NCBI GenBank assembly: GCA_023392075.1
Contig: JAEVZU010000198.1
Coordinates: forward strand, 1 to 45,502
Reading direction: 5' to 3'
DNA from: Bacillota bacterium
GTDB taxonomy: Bacteria > Bacillota > Clostridia > Acetivibrionales > DSM-1351
DNA length: 45,502 nucleotides
Part shown: positions 26,002 through 35,000 of the stretch, one piece after another
Layout: every line of letters starts with the position of its first letter
Numbering within the stretch: position 1 is the first letter of the stretch
Notes under the pieces: generated by a model
What the model saw: only the letters and a program-made list of their open reading frames with translations
The model's database searches: none
Told to the model about the DNA's origin: nothing
Position numbers and translations under genes: made by a program

Positions 26002-27561
26002 ATGAAGTATAAAAATAAGGCAAGTATTTTTTTGTTGGCCGTGGTTATGGCAGTAATGCTGCCCTTTTCTTCATTTGCGGCCGGGGGAGATGTGAATTGG
26101 GGATGGACAAGTGGGATTGCAACTGCTGTTGAAAACGGTAAAGCAGTTGAACTTAATCAAATATTTGAATATGAAGGTCATAAGATAAAGTTTGAAAATG
26201 CCGTTTGGGAAGACTATGCTCTTTTGGTATCCTTTTCAGTTCTGGATGCGGATAAAGAAGATTCAGTTATGCTGTCGCAGGTTTCTCTTGTAAATGAAGA
26301 GGGAAAATCTTTAAGTCAGGGTTGTGGCAGTGAATATGACGGAAACGGAAAAGGGGTTCTGGAGTTTGATCTGGACAAGGATCTTATTACAGGAGATAAA
26401 GTATATTTAAAAATACATACGGTACGCGAAGCAAAAAGTGAAAAGCCTGATTATATATATAGAATGGTGCTTGATAAATCTTTAGTCTCCGATGGAGCAA
26501 AATACAGTCTCGGAAATGAATGTAAAACGGATTACGGCACTTTAAAGCTTGTAACGGCCAGTAATTCCAAGGGCAGACTTAGTATTGATTATACCTTTGA
26601 TTTCATACAGGAAATAAAAGAATTAATCAATCAAGATCCGGAGAATAATATTTTTATTCACGACTTATTTCCGCGAATCACGCTGACAGATGCTAAAAAG
26701 AATGTTTTCAGTGCAAATAGCAGAAGCTGGGAGGGGGAAGGAAAGTCCGGCAAGCTGTATTTTAATGGAATGCCTGAACTTAACAGGCCGGTTACAATAT
26801 CTATTATATGCAGTGAAAAAGTTGCAAATTGGAATCTGCCCATACCGGTAAAAAAGGCCGGAACTGAAACTATAAATATTAACAAAGAGTACAAGGGAGA
26901 GGGCGGCAGTTTTAAGATTAATAACATATACCTTGATTCGGCAAGTACCAGCCTCGATTATGAGTTTATACCTGCCAAAGGTTCCGAAGTCACCAGGCTT
27001 GAGCCTATTGTTTCTATGAATGTTAAAGATGAAAGAATTCGGGGTTCGGTTAATAATAATGGCGGTCTTACCGGAAAAATAGTATTTAAATACCCCATAT
27101 TGCACAAAGACCTCAAGGATGTAACTTTTTACATTGATTCAGTGAGAAGAAGTATAAAATATGAGGAAAGTATAAAAATCGATTTCGATAAAACGCCGGC
27201 AGACTATAAAATAAAAGCAGACGGCTCTGAAATTCAAGTGACAAACTTGAAAATCAAGGATGGCAATACAACCTGTTTTGACTTGGTGGTAAATGACAGC
27301 AACAGAAAATTCAGTGGTTTTGATGTTGGAATAGAGGCCGATACTTCCCCTCTTTCATGGTCTTCAACTTCAAATTCGGATGATTATGGAATTGCTTTTG
27401 ACAGGAGTGTTAAAGAAGGACCGGATCTGACAGCCCGGGACGAGAAAAAATCACCGTTAAAGAGATCCATTGAAATTGACGGAGAATATAAAAAACTTGA
27501 GGTTAAAATTGAAAGCCTTGAATATCTCGATTTATATAAAAGCGAAGTCAAAATAAATTAA
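26002..27561 (+). CDS. Secreted beta-rich protein, possible DUF4179/DUF5643-like
   Basis: 519 residues. A clear signal peptide (residues 1-26: ASIFLLAVVMAVMLPFSSFA, likely cleaved after SFA) and a mature part with repeating immunoglobulin-like strand patterns: IKFENAVWEDYALLVSFSVL, YGTLKLVTASNSKGRLSIDY, FKINNIYLDSASTSLDYEF and IQVTNLKIKDGNTTCFDLVV. These recall the outer domains of DUF4179/DUF5643 proteins, often fused to anti-sigma factors, but here there is no membrane segment or anti-sigma part. GGGAGG lies 9 bases before the ATG. Ends in a strong terminator. Role unknown; perhaps cell-surface binding. Confidence 0.75.
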   Translation: MKYKNKASIFLLAVVMAVMLPFSSFAAGGDVNWGWTSGIATAVENGKAVELNQIFEYEGHKIKFENAVWEDYALLVSFSVLDADKEDSVMLSQVSLVNEEGKSLSQGCGSEYDGNGKGVLEFDLDKDLITGDKVYLKIHTVREAKSEKPDYIYRMVLDKSLVSDGAKYSLGNECKTDYGTLKLVTASNSKGRLSIDYTFDFIQEIKELINQDPENNIFIHDLFPRITLTDAKKNVFSANSRSWEGEGKSGKLYFNGMPELNRPVTISIICSEKVANWNLPIPVKKAGTETININKEYKGEGGSFKINNIYLDSASTSLDYEFIPAKGSEVTRLEPIVSMNVKDERIRGSVNNNGGLTGKIVFKYPILHKDLKDVTFYIDSVRRSIKYEESIKIDFDKTPADYKIKADGSEIQVTNLKIKDGNTTCFDLVVNDSNRKFSGFDVGIEADTSPLSWSSTSNSDDYGIAFDRSVKEGPDLTARDEKKSPLKRSIEIDGEYKKLEVKIESLEYLDLYKSEVKIN

Positions 27562-27619
27562 TCAGAAGCATGAAAATAATGTTTAATTGCTTTTTATTAG
27601 TATATCTTTAACTTATTTA

Positions 27620-27657
27620 AAAAACTTGAGGATTTCAGTTCTCAAGTTTTTATTTTA
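27620..27657 (+). terminator. Terminator after secreted protein gene
   Basis: AAAAACTTGAG / CTCAAGTTTTT, 11 perfect pairs with a 10-base loop, followed by ATTTTAT. A textbook intrinsic terminator. Confidence 0.85.
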
Positions 27658-27744
27658 TGGTAACTTTCACAAGCTGTTCACTAATTGACATATTTCCATA
27701 ATTTGATAGAATGAAAGTATCTTCGGAATATGGAGGATTAGATT

Positions 27745-28290
27745 ATGGCAAGTGTTTTTATAGGTATAATATCGGCAGGTACTACTATAATAGTGCTAAT
27801 ACTTGGTGAATTGCTATTCGGATCAAAAATTCTCAGCTTGCTTGAAAGACATCGGGCAATAATAAGAGATCATAACAATCAGACAGCAGATCATAATAGA
27901 ATATTGGAAGATACAAATGCCTTAAGAGTCGATAACAAGATAATTCTAAAGATTAGTGAAAATCTTAATGGAAAAATAGAATCAATTGATAAAAATCTTT
28001 TGAATGAGAAAGAAAATAAACAGTTACAGTTTGAAAGCCTGTCAGATAAGCAGAGGGAGATGGAAAAAAGTATTGACCGGCTTGTGGGCTTTGCGGATGA
28101 ATTTAAAAATATTTCTTTGGAGAATTCAAAGCTCTGGCGAGAAAAAGAAGAATTAAAGGAAGAAAACAAGGAACTGGGAAGAATTATAAAGCTGCAGAAA
28201 GCAAGAATATCCGAATTAGAAGGAATTTCTGAGATTCAAACAGATAAAGTAAAAGATAAAATGGTGAACACAATACCGGAAATAAATTAA
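27745..28290 (+). CDS. Membrane-anchored coiled-coil protein, unknown function
   Basis: 181 residues. One membrane segment at about 4-26 (FIGIISAGTTIIVLILGELL) followed by a long coiled coil from about 30 to 165, with charged heptad patterns (KEELKEENKELGRIIKLQKA). TGGAGGATT lies 9 bases upstream. No catalytic motif. It could be a scaffold or a mechanical tether at the membrane. It sits alone between two terminators, just upstream of the response regulator group, but there is no direct sign that it belongs to it. Confidence 0.75.
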   Translation: MASVFIGIISAGTTIIVLILGELLFGSKILSLLERHRAIIRDHNNQTADHNRILEDTNALRVDNKIILKISENLNGKIESIDKNLLNEKENKQLQFESLSDKQREMEKSIDRLVGFADEFKNISLENSKLWREKEELKEENKELGRIIKLQKARISELEGISEIQTDKVKDKMVNTIPEIN

Positions 28291-28314
28291 ATTACAAAAA
28301 TTATCAAGGACTGC

Positions 28315-28344
28315 CGCACATTCCAAACGGGATGTGCGTTTTTT
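28315..28344 (+). terminator. Terminator after coiled-coil gene
   Basis: CGCACATTCC / GGGATGTGCG stem (nine pairs with one mismatch) and a four-base loop, followed by TTTTTT. Confidence 0.8.
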
Positions 28345-28423
28345 ATGACTAATTTGGATATTAAAATATGAACATGATTAGTGGTCTGTTGATAAAAATA
28401 TGCCGGTATACACAATACTAGAC

Positions 28424-28453
28424 TTGATGAAGCGGGACAATTACAGATATAAT
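28424..28453 (+). promoter_or_regulatory. Promoter upstream of the response regulator group
   Basis: TTGATG at 28424-28429, an 18-base spacer and TATAAT at 28448-28453, 74 bases before the first regulator. An AGTGGTCTGT motif lies 35 bases before the -35. Confidence 0.5.
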
Positions 28454-28526
28454 TATAAAATTGGCAGAGGTATATATTAATTATGGTGATATGACAGGGA
28501 GTAATAAATTCAAGGTGGTTTGTTAA

Positions 28527-29405
28527 ATGAACAAAAAAATTGCAGCAATATTATTAGTCGATGATGAGATCAATATATTAAGGGCTTTAAAACGTGTATT
28601 AGCCTGTGAGGGATATGAGATTCACTGTGCAACAAAATCAGATAAGGCTATAAAAATGATAGGCAGCAACAGGTATGATTTAATCATTTGTGACCAGAAA
28701 ATGCCAGGATTGAGCGGCATAGACGTTTTAGAGTATTCCAGCAAAGTGTCACCGGATACAATTAGGATTTTAATCACCGGATACTCGGATTTTAAAGTTA
28801 TGGAGGATGCAATAAACAAGTGCAGAATACATTATTATTTTCCAAAACCATGGGATAACAGAATTCTCATTGAGGTTATAAGAAAGACCCTCACAGATAA
28901 GCAGGTTAAAGGGAAGAAAGACAGTATATTAAATAACTTGCTGGGCTATAAGAGTTATATAGAGGGAATCCTTAATATTCTTGACGGTTCCCGGGGTATT
29001 TTTAAAGAGGAGGATGTTCCTGTTGAAAAGGCAGTGGAAGAATATGATAAAGAGGAAATAATAACTCTCAAAAAGGATGACAGCATATTATTCCTGAAGC
29101 CATCAGAAATATATTACCTGGCATCGTCAGGGGGAAAAGTTACATTAGTAACTGTAAACAGTCAATATCATAGCTGGGATTCTTTGAAGGCGTGGGAGGA
29201 AAAACTGAAGAATAACGGATTCTTCAGATGCCACAGGAGCTATATTGTAAACGTCGCCAAAATTAAAAAAATAACCTCCTGGTTTAAGGATACATATAAC
29301 TTGGAATTCCATGACATTAGTGATACTATCTACTCAAGTAAATCATATGTCAAACCTTTGAAAAAATTTATTCAGAATCAATCCGGTAAAACCGGTGGTC
29401 TGTAA
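28527..29405 (+). CDS. Response regulator, REC-LytTR
   Basis: 292 residues. Receiver domain (about 5-125) with acidic pair Asp12/Asp13, phospho-acceptor Asp56 (LIICDQKMPG), Thr in ITGYS and Lys in YYFPKPW. The F/T-K-P-W ending is the type found in RpfG- and HDOD-linked receivers, not in classic LytTR ones. A LytTR DNA-binding domain fills about 180-285 (LKPSEIYYLASSGGKVTLVT, FRCHRSYIVNVAKI). It is the only one of the three regulators here with a recognisable DNA-binding output, so it is the best candidate to control transcription of the cluster. AAGGTGG precedes the ATG. The last few residues (GKTGGL) lie in the left arm of the repeat element starting at 29380. Confidence 0.93.
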   Translation: MNKKIAAILLVDDEINILRALKRVLACEGYEIHCATKSDKAIKMIGSNRYDLIICDQKMPGLSGIDVLEYSSKVSPDTIRILITGYSDFKVMEDAINKCRIHYYFPKPWDNRILIEVIRKTLTDKQVKGKKDSILNNLLGYKSYIEGILNILDGSRGIFKEEDVPVEKAVEEYDKEEIITLKKDDSILFLKPSEIYYLASSGGKVTLVTVNSQYHSWDSLKAWEEKLKNNGFFRCHRSYIVNVAKIKKITSWFKDTYNLEFHDISDTIYSSKSYVKPLKKFIQNQSGKTGGL

Positions 29406-29567
29406 CACCTAAAAGTCACATATTGCCGAAGGTTAATTTCCAGCAGAATTTAGTTGCCGTCCTTGCCAATACGCGCAGTATTGTTTTCGTCCTCGACTTT
29501 ATCCTGCAAAAAATTTCCACGCCGGCAATATACATTCCAGACGTTACAGGCCACTGGTTTACCGATT
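29380..29567. repeat. 188-bp imperfect inverted-repeat (MITE-like) element
   Basis: Left end AATCCGGTAAAACCGGTGG and the reverse complement of the right end, AATCGGTAAACCAGTGG, match over about 28 bases with small gaps and continue as TCTGTAAC against CCTGTAAC. Further in, TATTGCCG (29421-29428) pairs with CGGCAATA (29523-29530), and a central hairpin CAATAC-gcgca-GTATTG lies at 29467-29483. The whole stretch can fold into one long stem. No open frame with a start site is inside. It overlaps the 3' end of the upstream gene. Confidence 0.6.
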
Positions 29568-29615
29568 AAATTTGAGAATTATCACATTAAAACAGATAAA
29601 TAATGCGTTTCATAG

Positions 29616-29653
29616 AAAAAATGGTGCCCTTTATGGGAAAACCATTTTTTTTG
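29616..29653 (+). terminator. Terminator before the REC-HDOD gene
   Basis: AAAAAATGGT / ACCATTTTTT, ten perfect pairs with a 15-base loop and a run of eight Ts. It ends transcription from the LytTR regulator, so the REC-HDOD gene probably has its own promoter. Confidence 0.8.
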
Positions 29654-29733
29654 TCTTTATTGCGCTGATAATATTATTGGATTAAGAAACAGAGTAATCA
29701 TCTGGATTCTGGAATTTTCGGGGAGGATTGGAA

Positions 29734-30915
29734 ATGAAAAAGAATATTCTGTTTGTGGACGATGAAAAACAGATTCTCAGAGCTGTAAACAGGTTGTTTA
29801 TGGATAGTAAATACACTGTATTTATGGCTGATAACGGTGAAGATGCTCTAAATATCCTGGGAAAAGAGAATATTGATATGCTCATTTCAGATATGAGAAT
29901 GCCGGGTATGGATGGTTATCAGCTGTTAAAAGCAGTAAAAGAAAAATTTCCTTCAGTAATAAGGATTATTTTAAGCGGCTATGCTGAAGGCGAGGTGGTG
30001 TTCAAGTCATTCAGGCAAAACCTTGCCAAGCTCTACATGTTTAAGCCCTGGGATAATAGCCTGCTAATGTCAATTGTCAACAGGGTGTTTGAGACTGAAA
30101 AAGTATTAAAGGATAAAAATCTTTTAAGTATTGTAAGCAATCTTGAGGAACTGCCTACCATAAGCGATACCTACAACCGGTTTTGTTCACTTATTGATAT
30201 TGATGCGGACGTAAGAGATTTTTCAGCTTTGATCGAAGAAGATCCCAGCATTGCTGCCAAAGTATTGCACTATGCCAATTCAGCCTTCTTTGGTGCCAAG
30301 ACCGGGTCCATAAGTCAGGCAATCATGTATATGGGTCTGGATAACATAAAAAATATAGTATTGACAGCCACCGTATTTGACAGGATGAATTCCCGCGAAA
30401 AGCTTTTGCATCTCAGGGAAGAATTATGGGAACATGCCTGTTTATGCAATAAAGCGGTGATTTTGCTGCATGAGAAACTTCTCGGAAAAAGGCTGCCTGA
30501 TATATATGCATCAGCGGGTTTGTTGCATGATATCGGAAAAATAGTATTTATAAGCAATTTTCCTGATGGGTATTCCAGGCTGATAAAAACAATAAATACT
30601 GATAGAAGCAAATCCTTCGTTGATATTGAAACAGAGGCTTTTTCGGTATCTCACCAGGAAATGGGAGGGTATCTGCTGGATTGGTGGGAATTGCCCCTCC
30701 CAATAGTTGAAGCGGCGTTATATCATCATTCTCCCGGTCTGGAGCAAATTGTAAATAAGGAACTTGTATCAATTGTACATATTGCAGATTACTTTGTGTG
30801 GGAATTGATGGGCTCAAACAGTATGAATTCTTTGGATATCGATGTCATGGACAATTTGAATATATCCATGGCGGAGTGCAGGAAAATTGTAAGGAATATA
30901 TATAAGGGTTTATAA
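29734..30915 (+). CDS. Response regulator, REC-HDOD
   Basis: 393 residues from the ATG at 29734, 7 bases after GGGAGG (TTG at 29728 rejected). Receiver at 1-120 with Asp9/Asp10, phospho-acceptor Asp53 (MLISDMRMPG) and Lys in YMFKPW. An HDOD domain fills about 145-345: LIEEDPSIAAKVLHYANSAF, ISQAIMYMGLDNIKNIVL, GLLHDIGKIVF, and LLDWWELPLPIVEAALYHHS. HDOD domains are HD-fold signalling modules without the full phosphodiesterase metal site; a GLLHDIGK motif here does look HD-like, so weak hydrolase activity is possible. It lies 39 bases before the next regulator and begins the tight gene run through the synthetase. Confidence 0.93.
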   Translation: MKKNILFVDDEKQILRAVNRLFMDSKYTVFMADNGEDALNILGKENIDMLISDMRMPGMDGYQLLKAVKEKFPSVIRIILSGYAEGEVVFKSFRQNLAKLYMFKPWDNSLLMSIVNRVFETEKVLKDKNLLSIVSNLEELPTISDTYNRFCSLIDIDADVRDFSALIEEDPSIAAKVLHYANSAFFGAKTGSISQAIMYMGLDNIKNIVLTATVFDRMNSREKLLHLREELWEHACLCNKAVILLHEKLLGKRLPDIYASAGLLHDIGKIVFISNFPDGYSRLIKTINTDRSKSFVDIETEAFSVSHQEMGGYLLDWWELPLPIVEAALYHHSPGLEQIVNKELVSIVHIADYFVWELMGSNSMNSLDIDVMDNLNISMAECRKIVRNIYKGL

Positions 30916-30954
30916 CTCGTATAATGACTTGTTTAATTTGGCAGGAGGTAATGT

Positions 30955-32010
30955 ATGGCAGATATAACCGTACTATTTGTGGATGATGAAGTAAATGTAC
31001 TAAGTTCCCTTAAAAGAGGATTGTACAAAGAAGATTACAAGTGCATGTTTGCCGAAGGTGCCAGGGAAGCTCTTGAAATTATGGAAGAACATGAAATCGC
31101 CGTAATTGTGACAGATATGAAAATGCCGGGTATGGATGGGCTGGCGCTTTTAAGGATATTGAAGGAGAAATATCCCAATACCGTAAGAGTAGTATTGTCG
31201 GGATATACACATCTTCAGCAGGTAGTTCTGGCAATTAATCAGGGTGACATTTACAGATATATTACAAAACCATGGAAAGTGGAAGATGAGTTCAAGCCGG
31301 TTATCCGGCAGGCTGTTGAATATCACGAACTGTTGGTGGGAAAAGAGGAATTGCAAAAAGCACTTGAATTAAAAAATGCTTCTATCCAGAACATACTTAA
31401 CGTTATGAATGAAAAACTTTCAATCAGCAGAAAAGATTATGATAGTGTTAAAAAGTTCATAGGAGGTATTATGGCATTTCTCATGAGTGAAATAATAAAT
31501 CCGGCACAGACAAACACCGACACAGCAGCTTTTTCTGATATGGTGCAAAGGTATTGTCTGGGGTTTCTGAATACAATTCCTACCGAAATCAGTGAATTTA
31601 AATCTGCCGGTTTATTGGAGGGAATAACGGCCAGTGTTTCCAGATACAAAATATTTGAAAAAATCTACGTTAAAAATGAAGACCATAACAACATTGTCTG
31701 TTGTGGAAACTATAAATTAACTCTTTATACAATGATATTTATTTTAAATTATATAAGCTCGCAAAATACTGCCGGGGAGTTGAATATCGGCATCATTACA
31801 AAAAAGGAAATAAAATATATCGATACTGAAATTTATGCAGATATCAGAACGGCTTATAAAGCGGATTATACCATGCAGAATAATCTTATGCTGGCTGAAA
31901 AGCTTATAAATACTACAATGAAGGATATTGGTGTGCTTGTCCGTATTAGAAATCAAAATAACGTTATTCAATTAAAGTACAAAACAATGTTTGCGCCGAA
32001 GAGTGTATGA
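30955..32010 (+). CDS. Response regulator with unknown C-terminal domain
   Basis: 351 residues. Receiver at 1-125: Asp10/Asp11, phospho-acceptor Asp54 (VIVTDMKMPG), SGYTHLQQ, and Lys in YITKPW. After a coiled linker (about 128-150) the C-terminal 200 residues match no output domain I know. They have the look of a decayed histidine kinase core (an N-box-like LTLYTMIFILNYISS and a last strand VIQLKYKTMF) without the glycine-rich ATP lid, so an ATP-free kinase-like protein-binding domain is possible. GGAGG precedes the ATG. The synthetase gene starts 37 bases after its stop, so cotranscription is very likely. Confidence 0.88.
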   Translation: MADITVLFVDDEVNVLSSLKRGLYKEDYKCMFAEGAREALEIMEEHEIAVIVTDMKMPGMDGLALLRILKEKYPNTVRVVLSGYTHLQQVVLAINQGDIYRYITKPWKVEDEFKPVIRQAVEYHELLVGKEELQKALELKNASIQNILNVMNEKLSISRKDYDSVKKFIGGIMAFLMSEIINPAQTNTDTAAFSDMVQRYCLGFLNTIPTEISEFKSAGLLEGITASVSRYKIFEKIYVKNEDHNNIVCCGNYKLTLYTMIFILNYISSQNTAGELNIGIITKKEIKYIDTEIYADIRTAYKADYTMQNNLMLAEKLINTTMKDIGVLVRIRNQNNVIQLKYKTMFAPKSV

Positions 32011-32047
32011 TCACCAGGCACAAGCTCGGAAGGGACAGAGGTCTTAC

Positions 32048-35000
32048 ATGAATAGATTTAAACCTGTAAGTGATGGTAAACGTATTGAAGACTTATTTAG
32101 AAATCTTGCGAGAAGAAATTGTATTTCCGTTATTATAACCATTAGAAACAAGCGTCAAATTGCAGAAATGTCATTCTCTGCCAGGAGGGGAACCCAGCCT
32201 TCTATAATTTGCCCGGACAATGAAAAAATTGAAATAAATGCAGGCGAAGAAATGTCTGTTTCCTTTTCGGACAGTGAATTTACCGTATTTTTCAAGACGG
32301 CGGCTGTCAGCTCAGCTATTGGGAACTCTTTCGATATACAAAAGCCCCTTGTTGTTTATACAGGGTTCAAAAACCTTCCTGTGCAATACAGTTTTACTGA
32401 TCTCAGTTTTTTAAAAGACATTGACAGCAGTACTATAGACAGTATTATAAACGGATCTGTTGATGGCGGAAACGGAAAAGTTCCGGGTTATTCTCTTGAA
32501 AAAGTGAAGAACAGCAAGCTGATTTTTGCAGGTTTTTCCTATAGAGCTTGTGAAATTGATACGGCTTTCGGCACTGCTCTGCGTATATATCCTGAAACAT
32601 TTATGGGACAGCCGGCTGTATGCCGAATAGAGGAAAAGTTTAATCCGAAAGCCTGGACGCAAATCTACGGCGGAATAGCTGGTTATCTATATCTGCATCC
32701 CGGTTGTGAGAATCTCATCATGTATTTGCCTGCTGCCTGTCAGTGGCAGACTGAAAGCATGTCGGCAATTGAAAGGTTTGTGGGGAACAGGAGCAGGTTT
32801 TTAATTGATGCCGGTTATGGATATATCTGCGACACTTCAAGTTTGATGAATTATGATACAAAACAGGAGTATAACTGTGAAGCCATAAATGACTGTGAAG
32901 ATTTTTTAAAATATTGTGCCGGCAATCTGGAGCCGTTGATAATTAAAGCGTTGAGTTATGATCAGGACAGCTTTTTTCTTGATGAGATACGGCAGGTCTA
33001 TAAAGCAGATGGATATATCACGGAAAGGAGCCTTTATTGCGTTAAAAAAGAGGAAAATATAATTGCTTTTGCTGTTGCAGAATCAAGTTCGGATATCTTT
33101 AATTTCAATATATTTCACGATGTCTGCAGATTATATTGTGTAAATAAGGATTCTGATACAGAGCGGATTGCTGCCGCCGTATTGCCTGAAATTGCCCCTT
33201 TTTTTCATGAACGGGGAAAGGAGAGCTTCTATCTTTTATTGGATGCCGGCGAAGAGTCAAAGTCACGATTCCATTTAAAGGGGGTAGACTTTAAGGATAA
33301 GTATGCATGTATGTTTATGAACCGTGAGGGGATCAGAGAATATAAAAAACTGTTAAAAGATAATTTTATTGACTTTAACAGATATAGCAAACTTACATAT
33401 CCTCAGTTGTCAATATGGCATACCGAGATGGTTTTTCCCAACACAGGTTTTGGAAACATAGCCGGCACTGCGCGAATAAACGGGGAAGTGGATTTTGAGC
33501 TTCTGGAAAATGCAATAAACCAGGTTGTCCGGGAGAATGACAGCTACCGTATAAGAATTGAAGAGGGGGAGGGAATAGAAAAACAGTATTTCGCAGAATA
33601 CAGATATTTCAAGGTTGAATTTTTTGATTTCAGCGGGGCAGGTGCCAATGAAGAATACGGGAAGTGGAGCAGTTTTAAGACTGTTGAACCTTTTGACCTG
33701 CACAATTCCGATTTATATTATTTTGCATTATTTAAAATCAGTGAAAACGAGGGGGGCTTTTTTTATAAAACACATCACCTCATATCGGATGCCTGGACCG
33801 GTGTAACACAGATCAGCAAAATAATGGAATACTATTCCAGATTCCGGAATGACATGAAAATCATCCCTGAGAGCAATCCGTCATATATTGATTTTGTAAC
33901 GGCGGAGGAGGAGTATTTGGAATCAAAAAGATTTGATGAACATAAAAGATTTTGGAGTGAGAAATTCAGTACTGTACCTGAATTTTTAAGCTTTAAAACC
34001 AGAGGGGCTGTTTATAAAAATTTAAAGGCTTCCAGAAAAAGCATTAAAATTTCACATGAGCTGGCAGTTAATATTCACGAATTTTGCATTTCAAACAAAC
34101 AATCTCCGTTTATCACCTTCCTTTCAATACTTTACATATTTATTAGTAGAATTACATCCAAATCAGATATTGTGTTGGGAACTCCGGTGCTTAACAGAAC
34201 AAATGCACGTGAAAAAAGGATGACAGGAATGTTTATTAATATATTGCCTGTCCGGTATGCAGTGGATTGTGAACAGAGCCTTATTTCTTTTGCTGACGCC
34301 CTCTCAAAAGAATGGATCACCCTGCTGAGAAATCAAAAATATCCTTATGAACTGATACAGAAGGAATTCAGAGAAAGGCACCAGATTACAGACAGTCTTT
34401 CGGATGTAGTGTTGTCATATCAAAATGTTAAGCTTGACAGGGATGAATTTACGGAGGATTATGAACTGTCATGGCATTTTTGCGGCTACCAGACCAATTC
34501 TCTTCAAATACACGTAAGGGACTGGGATGATACAGGTACTTATGTATTGGATTTTGATTATCTTGAAGATGTGTTCGGCACAGATGAGATCGAAAGGATG
34601 AGCCGGTATTTTGTAAACCTGCTGAAGGAAGCTGTCAGCCATCCCCGAGAGAAGCTCAGCAAAATGAATATCCTGCCGGAAACTGAAACAAAGCAAGTGC
34701 TGTATGATTTTAACGATACTGACAAAGATTACCCAAGGGATAAGACCATAATTCAATTGTTTGAAATTCAGGCGGATAAAAATTTTAACAATATAGCAGT
34801 AGAATTTAACAACAAAAAGCTTACATATAAGGAATTGAATATCAGGGCAAATTCTCTTGCCTCTATATTGCGGGAGAAGGGTGTCAAGTCTGACAGCATT
34901 GTCGGTATCAGTATGGATCGCTCTGTAGAACTGGTCATCGGTATTTTAGGGATATTAAAGGCAGGCGGGGCTTATTTGCCAATAAATCCAAAGTATCCTG

